Shown here: piece after piece, positions 41,874 to 49,999 of the stretch
Layout of the letters: the number at the start of each line of letters is the position of its first letter
How positions within the stretch are numbered: position 1 is the first letter of the stretch
Assembly: GCF_042650605.1 (NCBI RefSeq)
Contig: NZ_JBHSBN010000010.1
Span: forward strand, 124,001 to 188,000
Reading direction: 5' to 3'
Source: Micromonospora_J zhanjiangensis
GTDB lineage: Bacteria; Actinomycetota; Actinomycetes; Mycobacteriales; Micromonosporaceae
Length of the DNA stretch: 64,000 nt
Translations under genes and position numbers: made by a program
Notes under the pieces: generated by a model
What the model saw: only the letters and a program-made list of their open reading frames with translations
The model's database searches: none
Told to the model about the DNA's origin: nothing

Positions 41874-43094
41874 TCACTGTCGCATCAGACCAACGGCGGT
41901 GGCGAGGCCGGTGACGTCGGCGAGGGCCGGTCCGGCCCGGAGGACGGCCGCCAGCGCGGTGCGCGCGGCCGGGCGGAGGCGGGTTTCGGCGGGGGCGAGG
42001 CGGTCGGCGGTGACCAGGGCGTGGCCGGCGGCACGGTGGTCGCCGACGTTGAGGTACGCGCGGGTGATGTCGATGAGGTGGGCGGCCCGGTGTTCGGCGG
42101 GCAGGCGCGGCCAGCGGTCGCTGCCGGTCACCTCAAGGTGGGTGGCGATGGCCCGCTCGTTGTCGCCGAGTTCGAGGGCGACCAGGGCGCGGGCGATCTC
42201 CACGACGGTCGGCCCGAACCCGAGTTCGTCGGCGCCGTCGTGGTCGAGCTTGTCCCCGTACCCGTGGGCGAGGTCGGTGGCGCGGACGGTGAGTTCGTGG
42301 GCGCTGCTGGCGTCGCCGCAGCCGGCGGCGGCGAGGGCGGCCTGGACGAGCAGGGTGCCGGCCAGGGCGGCCTCGGCCGGCGCGGGCTCGCGCGCCGGCG
42401 GCGGCGCGAGACGGTGTACGGCGGTGATGGTGGCGGCCAGCGCCAGGCGGCCTCGGTCCAGGCTGCGGAGCGCCTGGGCGAGGGGGATCACGGCCAGGCC
42501 GGTCCGGTGGGGGTCGGACACGGCGGTGCCGATCGCGCGGTCGGCGGCGAGCCAGGCGAGGTCCGGCTCGCCGAGTTTGACCAGTACGTGCGCGGCGAGG
42601 CGGTAGACGCGTACCAGTGGGTCGGTGGTGGGTGCGGACCGTGGGGTGCGGCGGGCGGCGGTGAGCAGGTCGGGCAGCAGGCGCAGCACCTGCGGGTGTT
42701 GGGCGTGCCGGTAGGCCGCCCAGGCGTAGCCGACCTGGTCGGCGAGTTCCGGTGTGGCCGGTGGTGGCGGTCCGCGGTGGGCGCCGGGTGGGTCGTAGCA
42801 GGCCAGGGCCGCTCGTACGCGGTCCACGGCGGCGGCGGTGCCGGTGGCCGGCTCGGGTCGGGGGTCCTGGTCGAGCAGGAGGTCCGGGGTGACGCCGAGG
42901 GCTTGCGCGACCAGCTCGATGACCGAGACCCGGTCGAGTCGCCGGACGCCACGTTCGACCTTGTCGACCCAGCTCACCGAGCGGCCGACTCGGTCGGCGA
43001 AGACCTGCTGGCTGATGCCGAGCCGGGTCCGTAGTCGGGCCACCCGGCGGCCGATCGGCAGGTCGGCGGCGGCCCGCGTATCGGGGGCGGTCAT
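41874..43094 (-). CDS. XRE-family regulator with TPR-like C-terminus
   Basis: A 406-residue regulator. The XRE helix-turn-helix is at about residues 12-70 (IGRRVARLRTRLGISQQVFADRVGRSVSWVDKVERGVRRLDRVS). The remaining 330 residues are Ala/Leu-rich helical repeats (AYRHAQHPQVLRLLPDLLTAA, LAAHVLVKLGEPDLAWLAADRAI), a layout common in actinobacterial signal-sensing regulators. ATG 43094 overlaps the stop of the small zinc-ribbon gene (ATGA), which can explain the poor ribosome site. Target and ligand unknown. The 3' end is 183 bases from the antitoxin start. Confidence 0.82.
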   Translation of the reverse strand: MTAPDTRAAADLPIGRRVARLRTRLGISQQVFADRVGRSVSWVDKVERGVRRLDRVSVIELVAQALGVTPDLLLDQDPRPEPATGTAAAVDRVRAALACYDPPGAHRGPPPPATPELADQVGYAWAAYRHAQHPQVLRLLPDLLTAARRTPRSAPTTDPLVRVYRLAAHVLVKLGEPDLAWLAADRAIGTAVSDPHRTGLAVIPLAQALRSLDRGRLALAATITAVHRLAPPPAREPAPAEAALAGTLLVQAALAAAGCGDASSAHELTVRATDLAHGYGDKLDHDGADELGFGPTVVEIARALVALELGDNERAIATHLEVTGSDRWPRLPAEHRAAHLIDITRAYLNVGDHRAAGHALVTADRLAPAETRLRPAARTALAAVLRAGPALADVTGLATAVGLMRQ

Positions 43095-43246
43095 CGGCGG
43101 GTCGTCCGGATCAGGGTGTGGGTGGTCGCGCCGCAGCGCGGGCACCAGCGTGACTTGACCCGGAACGCGAACAGTCCGATCAGGAATCCGGGCACCAGGC
43201 CGACCAGCACGGTCAGCGCGACTCGGAGGAGCACGGGCGCTCTCAC
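43091..43246 (-). CDS. Small membrane protein with a zinc-ribbon half
   Basis: About 51 residues from GTG 43246, or 47 from GTG 43234. It has one membrane helix (LTVLVGLVPGFLIGLFAF) and then WCPRCGATTHTL, a single CxxC knuckle with a nearby histidine. It overlaps the XRE regulator start by four bases. Two copies could share a metal. The N-terminal extension available in the same frame is not hydrophobic and is not used. Detected by translational coupling and composition, not by family recognition. Confidence 0.5.
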   Translation of the reverse strand: MRAPVLLRVALTVLVGLVPGFLIGLFAFRVKSRWCPRCGATTHTLIRTTRR

Positions 43247-43412
43247 CTTCTGGCATGGCCGGGGGTCGGGGCGTTGCCGCGCCCACGACCCCCGGCCGGT
43301 ACCACTGTGCGAGGGAGGTCTGACAAATTTCTGCTGGCGACGCCACCGACGGTGATCGGCACGTCCGGCGCACACGCTGCGGGTTTGCTCGGTGTGCTCC
43401 GAACAGAGTCGC

Positions 43413-43426
43413 GCATCAAGTGATGC
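43413..43426. promoter_or_regulatory. Palindrome upstream of the XRE/DUF397 pair
   Basis: GCATCA (43413-43418) and TGATGC (43421-43426) are perfect inverted halves around AG, about 86 bases before the XRE(DUF5753) start, in an A-rich stretch. It may be the autoregulatory operator. Confidence 0.4.
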
Positions 43427-43511
43427 AAAACAAGAGAGTGCGCATGATCAATACGAGAGACGCATGTGTTCAGGGGCAGACGAGCCGCCGGGATTGGTGC
43501 AGAATCACGAC

Positions 43512-44372
43512 ATGCCTCGATTCACGCCAGCGACGCCACGCTCCCGACGGCTCGGCCGGGAGCTGCGCAAGCTCCGCGAAGCCAAAGGACTGACCGGCGA
43601 GGAGACCGCGAAGCTTGTTCGTTGCTCGACGTCACGGATTAGCCGGATCGAGTCCGGCGAGATCAAACCGCGGGCCGGCGACGTGATGGAGCTGCTGGTC
43701 GCGTACAGCGTGAGCTTCGACGAGGAGCCGGGTCGCGGCCTGTTGAAGCAGGCGCGCGAGCTGCGTGAGGACGGCTGGTGGCAGCGGCTCGGCGGCAAGT
43801 ACGCGACGTACATCGCCTATGAGATCGAGGCCGTCGAACTCAAAAACTTCGAGCCGATGCTGGTGCCCGGACTGTTGCAGACCGAGCGGTACGCCCGCGA
43901 GGTCAACATGGTCGGTCGGGAGACCGACCCGGACACCGTCAAGCAGCGGGTCGCCGCTCGCATGACCCGACAGGAGGTGCTGCACCGGAAGCCGATCCCG
44001 CTCCGGATGCACGCCATCCTGTCCGAGGCGTCCGTGCGGACGGAGGTTGGCGGTCCGGACGTCCTCCGTGAGCAGCTCGACCACCTGGTCACATTGAGCC
44101 GGCTGCCCAACGTCACGATCCAGGTGCTGCGCTTCGAGGCCGGCGCGCACCTCGCGGACAGCAGCGGCTTCGCCTACATGACCTTCGCGCAGGACGATCC
44201 ACCGCTCGGCTACGTCGAGACCCTGGCCGGCGAACTGTTCCTTGAGTCAAAGCTCGACCTGGCGAGACTGTCGGCGGCGTACGACAATCTGAAGACACTG
44301 GCCATGTCGCCGGCCGAGTCCGTCAAGTTCATCAAGGAGCTGAGCAAGCATGGAGCGCAACGTCTGGCGTAA
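43512..44372 (+). CDS. XRE-family regulator with DUF5753 domain
   Basis: A 286-residue regulator. The HTH spans about residues 12-70 (LGRELRKLREAKGLTGEETAKLVRCSTSRISRIESGEIKPRAGDVMELL). DUF5753 fills the rest, with its hallmark EAVELKNFEPMLVPGLLQTERYAREV and QLDHLVTLSRLPNVTIQVLRFEAGAH. In actinobacteria such genes precede a small DUF397 gene, as here; BldB/WhiJ-like pairs of this type influence development or antibiotic production. ATG 43512 is chosen over the upstream in-frame starts because relatives begin here. The 3' end overlaps the DUF397 gene by 23 bases. Confidence 0.9.
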   Translation: MPRFTPATPRSRRLGRELRKLREAKGLTGEETAKLVRCSTSRISRIESGEIKPRAGDVMELLVAYSVSFDEEPGRGLLKQARELREDGWWQRLGGKYATYIAYEIEAVELKNFEPMLVPGLLQTERYAREVNMVGRETDPDTVKQRVAARMTRQEVLHRKPIPLRMHAILSEASVRTEVGGPDVLREQLDHLVTLSRLPNVTIQVLRFEAGAHLADSSGFAYMTFAQDDPPLGYVETLAGELFLESKLDLARLSAAYDNLKTLAMSPAESVKFIKELSKHGAQRLA

Positions 44373-44541
44373 GTCGAGCCGCTCCGGTAGCAACGGTCAG
44401 TGCGTCGAGGTACGCGACCGGGGCACCCAGGTCGACGTCCGCGACTCTAAGGCGCGCACCGTTGAGACGCTGAGCTTCAATCTCACCGCGTGGACTGCCT
44501 TTACCAGCCACCTCAAGGCCAGCGGCAGCCGCACGCAGTGA
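44350..44541 (+). CDS. DUF397 protein
   Basis: A 63-residue protein with the full DUF397 pattern: VWRKSSRSGSNGQCVEV, VDVRDSKA and a C-terminal FNLTAWTAFTSHLK. It is the expected partner of the XRE(DUF5753) regulator, whose gene it overlaps by 23 bases. Such pairs have been described as antitoxin/toxin-like or regulator/antagonist; the mode in this organism is unknown. Confidence 0.9.
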   Translation: MERNVWRKSSRSGSNGQCVEVRDRGTQVDVRDSKARTVETLSFNLTAWTAFTSHLKASGSRTQ

Positions 44542-45021
44542 ATCGTCCGTGGTTGGCATCTCCGATGCCGGGGATTGTCTGGGTGCTTGGCTCCGCAGTT
44601 TGTTCTGCATCGGATCTTCAGCCACCGTCCGTGACACCGACCTGCCCGAGGCGGTTAGCCGCGTGCCGCTAGCCGATGTCCGTGGGCAGCAGGGCCCGCT
44701 ACTGGCACGGCGCCACCGCCAGCGCTAGCGTCACCGCCAGCGCCTCCGGCGGACGCGATACCGACGCGGTCTTTCACCCCAAACACGGAGGGCGGCCGCA
44801 AGATCCCAGACGGCACCGCCTGGTCGTAAAGCGTCGCCCCGGCCGAAACCCACGAGACGCAGCGCGCCGAGCCGTTGGCCCTTGGCTGGTGGCGCGGGCC
44901 GCCCTGTTGTCGGAAATCCGACGCACTGCCGAGCGCGCTTGACGCCCTATCCTAAAGGGCTTTACCTCGGGCCCCTGGTCCGGCGGGTCGCTTTGCTCGC
45001 GTCGACCGATATGGAGACGGA
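44542..45021. other. Gap between the DUF397 gene and the helicase cassette
   Basis: I see no convincing gene in these 480 bases. Short frames lack ribosome sites and show no motif. CACCGCCAGCGC occurs twice within 44709-44741, around a GCTAGC. The promoter of the helicase cassette should lie in the last 100 bases but no consensus boxes are obvious. The codon use either side is plainer and less G+C-biased than in the glycosidase genes, by eye. Confidence 0.45.
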
Positions 45022-48000
45022 ATGGTGATGATCCAACCGGATGTGCTCAGCCGCGTCCAGCACGCCGCCGGTCAGTGGGCCGACCAACTGATCGACTTCG
45101 GCCAACGCAACACACTGCTCTACTTCAAGGACCGGCAGGCCACCACGCTCGACCTCGCCGAGGCCGCCGACGAGGGCATCGCGGATCTCCTTCGCGGGCA
45201 GAAGGTCCGGCTGCGGACACTCTTCCCCGATCAAGCGCGCCACGACGCCGCCTGCAAGGCTGCGCGCGCTCTCCGCCGCAAGCTGGTCGAGCTGGAGGAG
45301 GAGCAGGGCATCCAGGCTGGTTGGGTGGCTCGGGGCCTGCTCTGCATGGTTGGTCCGTACACCCGTGGTTCCGCACGGATGCCGGCGCTCCGGGCGCCGT
45401 TGATCCTGCATCAAATGGCACTGGACAGCCGAACGGCGACGGAGAACGACTTCACGCTGGAACTCTCCGACACTCCGGAGATCAACCCCGTGTTGCTCTA
45501 CGCCCTGGAGCGACAGTACGGCGTCGAGTCGGACATCGGTGCCCTCGCCGACCAGCTGAACCTGATGCTGGCGGAGACCACCGACCCTGAGCACCAACTG
45601 ACCGCCGCTTACGAGCTGATAGCCAAGGCGGTTGCCCCGAGTGGGCTGCCGCTCAGACTGGAAGCGGCGCTGAACGCGGGCGTCTTCAGCTTCGACAAGC
45701 TGGCGATGGTGAAGGATCTGCGTGACTCTGCCGAGTTGCTGGCGTCCCATCCGGTGGTCGGTGCGATGGCCGGCGACGCGGCCGCCAGACAGCAGTTGCG
45801 CGTCGAGCCCGTCTCGGGGGCCAGCTCCAGCGCTGACCGGGTCGACCCGGTCAAGGAGTTCCTGGTCCACGACGCCGACTCGTCCCAGCAGTGCGCCATC
45901 GACGCGGTGTTGTCCGGTCGGCACGTGGTCATCGAGGGACCACCCGGCACCGGCAAGAGCCAGACCATCGCGAACATCATCGCGTACATGGCGGCGATGG
46001 GTCGCAGCGTACTGTTCGTCTCCGAGAAGCGCGCGGCCATCGAGGCGGTGATGAATCGGCTCGGGGATGTCGGGCTCGACAACCTCGTGTTCGACCTGCA
46101 CGATCGCAAGATCAATAAGCGCCAGGTCGCCCAGCGCATCGCCGAGGTCCTGACCCAGGCCGGCGCCGAACCGCCGGTGGACGTCGGAGATCTGCACCGG
46201 CGTCTGCAGAACCGACGTGGCACGGCACGGCGGCACCCCGCCGAGCTGCACGAGATTCGGCGGCCCTGGGATCTGAGCGCGTTCCAGGTGATCGAGAGAC
46301 TGCTCGGCCTCCCCTCCTACGACGTCAGCGCCTATAGTCTTCGCGCTTCGAGTCTGCGGAACCTGGACCGGACCGCTGTCGAAGCCGCCCGGGAGGACCT
46401 CCGATCATTCGTGGACCGCGACGGTCTACGGATCTGGCGGGGCGAGTCGCCGTGGTCCAGGGCCGCGATCCACAGCCCGGACGACGTGGACAAGGTCCTC
46501 GTTCACCTCGATGGCCTGGCCGCCGACGCGTTGCAGGGCGCGCAGCGTCAGATCCGCGAACTGGTCGACCGGGCAGGCCTGGACGTACCCGACGATCTCA
46601 CCGCATGGACGGATCTCTTCGACCTGCTCGGCGAGGTGGAGCGGAGCATCGCTACCTATGGTGAGCAGGTCTTCGGCCCGGAGCTGGACGACTTCGTCTA
46701 CGCGACCGCGACTCGGCGCCAACGGCCGCGCCGGCCGGATTCGATCGGGCTGGTCCGCCGGCTGCGGATACGCCGGGATCTGCGACGCACCTGTCCGGCC
46801 GCCCCGCGAAAGCGGGCCGAGATGCACCAGGGCCTCGCCGCGGCGGCGAACCAACGTGAACGGTGGCACAAGCTCAGCCGCCAGGACAGTACACCCACCG
46901 CCATAGCCGAGGCGGATCTCTGCATGTCGTCCTTCGTCAGGGTGCGTAACCACCTCGCCGCGGTGGCGGCCTGCGCCCGCATCGACGGCCTCGATCGGGG
47001 ATCGGCCGCCACGGCGGCCAATACCCTTGCCGAGCTGCAGGCCGACCGTCACACCGTGTTTCGGATGCCGGACCTGAATCAGCAGCAGGAACGCTTCCGT
47101 GCGCTGGGGCTGGGCCCGATGCTCGACGACCTGGCTGCGCGACACGTCTCGGGTGAGGAGGCCGCGGCGGTCCTACTGTGTGCCTGGCTCCAGGTCGTGC
47201 TCGACGAGATGCGCATGAGAGTGCCGCACCTCGGTCAGTTCGTGGGGCAGCAGCACGCCGCTGTGGTCGATGAGTTCCGCGCTGCTGATACCGCGCACAT
47301 CCAGGCGGCGGCTCGACGCGTACGTCGCAACGTTGCGGTCAACCTGCGCAAGGTCCGGGACGCCCATCCCGAGCAGAACTCCCTCGTCCGGACGCAGGCC
47401 GCCAAGAAGACCCGCCACATGCCGTTGCGCAAGCTGGTCAGTGGTGCGCCGGAGGTCCTGCTCGCCGCGTTTCCGTGCTGGGCCATGTCGCCGCTCGTCG
47501 TCAGCCGCATCCTTCCAGCCGAGCGGCACTTCGACATGGTCGTCTTCGACGAGGCAAGCCAGATTGAGCCGCACGACGCGGTCACGTCGATCATGCGTGG
47601 AACGCAGCTCGTCGTGGCGGGCGACCCGAAGCAGCTTCCGCCCACACCGTTCTTCCGACGGCTGGTCCAACAAACCGCCTCCGCCGAGGACGACGACCTC
47701 GGCGACGAGAATCTGGAGGACTACGAGTCCATCCTCGACGTCCTCGGCGGCCTGATCTCCGATCGGCATCGGCTCACTTGGCACTACCGAAGCCGGGACG
47801 AACGTCTGATCGCCTTCTCGAACGTCGAGATCTACGACCGGTCGCTGGTCACATTCCCCGGTGTGCAGGTGGACAGCCCGCTCCGCCTGGAGGCGGTGGA
47901 CGGCCGCGTCACCCCTGGGCAGAGCGGTTCCGCGATCGAGGAGGTCAATCGGGCCGTCGACCTCATCCTCGAACACGCCGAACAGCGGCCGACCGAGAGC

Positions 48001-49083
48001 TTGGGCGTCATCACCATGGGACAGAAGCACGCCCTGCGGATCGAAGCTGTCCTGCGCAGCCGGCGTCGGGAACACCCAAACCTCGACGACTTCTTCTCGC
48101 AGAAGAGTGCCGCCAGCCAGCGCTTCTTCATCAAGAGCCTGGAGAACGTTCAGGGTGACGAGCGTGACGCCATCATTCTGAGCATCGGTTACGCCAAGAC
48201 TCGGGACGGGCGGCTACCGATGCGGTTCGGGCCGCTGAACCAGGAGGGCGGTGAACGACGGCTCAACGTCGCGGTCACCCGGGCGCGTAGCCGCATGACC
48301 GTGGTCAGCGCGTTCTCGCACCACGACATGGACCCGAGCCAGACGGCGGTGTTGCGGAACCGTGGCCCCGAGCTGCTACGCCGCTATCTCGAGTTCGTCG
48401 CGCTGGGCGGCGACCTCGGCGACCGGCAGCATGCCAGCATCGAGCTCAACGGCCTCGAGCGCAGCGTGCTGGCCGCCGTAGAGCGGCAAGGCATCAAGGC
48501 GGTGCCACAGTGGGGAGTGTCGGGCTACCGGATCGATCTGGCGCTCGCCCACCCGGACCAGCCCGGACGCATGGTGCTCGCCGTCGAGACGGACGGCCAC
48601 TCGTACCACCAGGCGCACAGTGCCCGGGATCGAGACCGGCTGCGTCAGGAGCACCTGGAACGGCTCGGCTGGCAGTTCCACCGGATCTGGTCGACCGACT
48701 GGTATGTGGATCCGGCGGGCGAGACGGCCAGGCTCGTCACCCGCTGGCAGCAGGCGGTTGACCGCGCGAACCATGCTGCTGCCGAGAGCCGGTCCGCACC
48801 AGCGGCACCGCGGCAGGCAGCTCCCCCGGAACCGGCGCCGACCGACCGCCGTGGTCCGCGGCCGCGCATACCGCTCGGGCTGCGCATCACCGAGTACAGC
48901 CGGGACCAACTGGTGCGGTTCTGTACCTGGCTGGTAAGCGACCAACTCCAGCGTGATCGGGACGAGCGCCTGCAGGAAGCCATGACCGAACTCGGGTTCC
49001 GCAAGCGGGGATCGGTCATCGTCCAGCGTCTGAACGAAGCACTCGACATCGCGCAGCAGCGCGTCGACCGGGAGGTGTCCTGA
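45022..49083 (+). CDS. DUF4011-type SF1 helicase with C-terminal Vsr-like nuclease
   Basis: A 1353-residue protein. The N-terminal 250 residues match DUF4011 (WADQLIDFGQRNTLLYFKD). An SF1/UPF1-like helicase follows: Walker A GPPGTGKS at 306-313, motif II DEAS at 843-846, GDPKQLPPTPF, then VQGDERDAIILSIGY and LNVAVTRARSR near 1083. Residues of about 1150-1230 form a Vsr/MTES_1575-like nuclease, with D in IDLAL, E1188 and D1190 in AVETDGHSYH, then RDRDRLRQ and RIWSTDW. The last 80 residues resemble a small helical DUF3320-like end. Helicase-nuclease fusions of this type occur in defence islands; DNA or RNA targeting of invaders is inferred. GGAGACGG precedes ATG 45022. The stop shares one base with the next ATG, so expression is coupled. 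Confidence 0.85.
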   Translation: MVMIQPDVLSRVQHAAGQWADQLIDFGQRNTLLYFKDRQATTLDLAEAADEGIADLLRGQKVRLRTLFPDQARHDAACKAARALRRKLVELEEEQGIQAGWVARGLLCMVGPYTRGSARMPALRAPLILHQMALDSRTATENDFTLELSDTPEINPVLLYALERQYGVESDIGALADQLNLMLAETTDPEHQLTAAYELIAKAVAPSGLPLRLEAALNAGVFSFDKLAMVKDLRDSAELLASHPVVGAMAGDAAARQQLRVEPVSGASSSADRVDPVKEFLVHDADSSQQCAIDAVLSGRHVVIEGPPGTGKSQTIANIIAYMAAMGRSVLFVSEKRAAIEAVMNRLGDVGLDNLVFDLHDRKINKRQVAQRIAEVLTQAGAEPPVDVGDLHRRLQNRRGTARRHPAELHEIRRPWDLSAFQVIERLLGLPSYDVSAYSLRASSLRNLDRTAVEAAREDLRSFVDRDGLRIWRGESPWSRAAIHSPDDVDKVLVHLDGLAADALQGAQRQIRELVDRAGLDVPDDLTAWTDLFDLLGEVERSIATYGEQVFGPELDDFVYATATRRQRPRRPDSIGLVRRLRIRRDLRRTCPAAPRKRAEMHQGLAAAANQRERWHKLSRQDSTPTAIAEADLCMSSFVRVRNHLAAVAACARIDGLDRGSAATAANTLAELQADRHTVFRMPDLNQQQERFRALGLGPMLDDLAARHVSGEEAAAVLLCAWLQVVLDEMRMRVPHLGQFVGQQHAAVVDEFRAADTAHIQAAARRVRRNVAVNLRKVRDAHPEQNSLVRTQAAKKTRHMPLRKLVSGAPEVLLAAFPCWAMSPLVVSRILPAERHFDMVVFDEASQIEPHDAVTSIMRGTQLVVAGDPKQLPPTPFFRRLVQQTASAEDDDLGDENLEDYESILDVLGGLISDRHRLTWHYRSRDERLIAFSNVEIYDRSLVTFPGVQVDSPLRLEAVDGRVTPGQSGSAIEEVNRAVDLILEHAEQRPTESLGVITMGQKHALRIEAVLRSRRREHPNLDDFFSQKSAASQRFFIKSLENVQGDERDAIILSIGYAKTRDGRLPMRFGPLNQEGGERRLNVAVTRARSRMTVVSAFSHHDMDPSQTAVLRNRGPELLRRYLEFVALGGDLGDRQHASIELNGLERSVLAAVERQGIKAVPQWGVSGYRIDLALAHPDQPGRMVLAVETDGHSYHQAHSARDRDRLRQEHLERLGWQFHRIWSTDWYVDPAGETARLVTRWQQAVDRANHAAAESRSAPAAPRQAAPPEPAPTDRRGPRPRIPLGLRITEYSRDQLVRFCTWLVSDQLQRDRDERLQEAMTELGFRKRGSVIVQRLNEALDIAQQRVDREVS

Positions 49084-49919
49084 TGGTTTCCCTCGATTCA
49101 CTCACCCTGGAGCGGGTGGCGCGCCTGATCTGCGACGTCGACGGACCGTACGAGCGGACCGGAAACCAGGTCGAGCGGTTCCTGCACCGGGTCCGGTGGC
49201 CCGGCGACCCGCAGTACGACGGATCCCCGAGAGTGCCGTGGCTCACCGAGACGCTGTGCGCGCACGCCGATGACGCCGCCGCGGTCGACCGGCTGCTGTG
49301 CCGCATCTGCGACCCGCTCGAGTACGACGGCGGCATCGAGACGGCGGACCCCATCGCGCAGGAGCTGAATCGCATCCTGGCACCCGAGCGGCTCACTGTC
49401 GCCTACGTCGGCGGTCGGCCAGTGCTGGGTCAACTCGATCAGCCCGGCGACGCTCCCTCATACGGGCCCCCACCGGATCTGCACGAGCGGGTTCGCCGGC
49501 TCGCCGCAGACACCGATACCGTGAACATCCTGATGGCCCGCGCCGACGAGGCATCGATCTGTCAACGCAACGGCGCATACGCCTTGGCGATCATCGGCAT
49601 TGGCAGCTTCGTTGAAGGGCTGCTGCATACCTTCGTCACTCAGCGCGACGAGGACGTGCGAAACAACGGCATTGTCGGCCGCAACGGTCGTAGGGTCACT
49701 GCCGACCGCGCCGGGTTGGACCTCCTCCTGGTCCACGCACATCGGCGAAAGTGGGTCCAGACCGATGCCAAGGACTTCATGGACAAGGTCCGGGACTACC
49801 GCAATTTCGTTCATCCGAGGCACCAGATCAGGCACGGGCTCGTACCCGACCTGGACACTGTTCGGATGTGCTGGGCGCCGGTCCACGCCCTCCTCAACGA
49901 CCTGGAATCCGCGTCCTGA
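49083..49919 (+). CDS. HEPN-like protein of the helicase cassette
   Basis: A 278-residue cytoplasmic protein. The N-terminal half (SLDSLTLERVARLICDVDGPYERTG, LAPERLTVAYVGGRPVL) resembles the AbiJ-type N-terminal region found before HEPN domains. The C-terminal half is helical (YALAIIGIGSFVEGLLHTF, KWVQTDAKDFMDKVRDYRNFVHP) and contains R240-N-F-V-H244, close to the Rx4-6H signature of HEPN ribonucleases but one residue shorter. HEPN domains often cleave RNA in abortive-infection systems, so a toxin or effector role is inferred, not shown. It starts in a TGATG overlap with the helicase gene, and the third gene follows after 80 bases. Confidence 0.7.
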   Translation: MVSLDSLTLERVARLICDVDGPYERTGNQVERFLHRVRWPGDPQYDGSPRVPWLTETLCAHADDAAAVDRLLCRICDPLEYDGGIETADPIAQELNRILAPERLTVAYVGGRPVLGQLDQPGDAPSYGPPPDLHERVRRLAADTDTVNILMARADEASICQRNGAYALAIIGIGSFVEGLLHTFVTQRDEDVRNNGIVGRNGRRVTADRAGLDLLLVHAHRRKWVQTDAKDFMDKVRDYRNFVHPRHQIRHGLVPDLDTVRMCWAPVHALLNDLESAS

Positions 49920-49999
49920 GCGCAGATCAACTCCTATTTACCTGGCTGGAACGCGAGGCGCTGAGCTGAGCGCCTCGCGCAGGACCCTCGGGACGGACG

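Noticed and set aside
44676..44942. 88-aa frame between the DUF397 and helicase genes
   Set aside because: No ribosome site, no motif, and its composition does not resemble the neighbouring genes.
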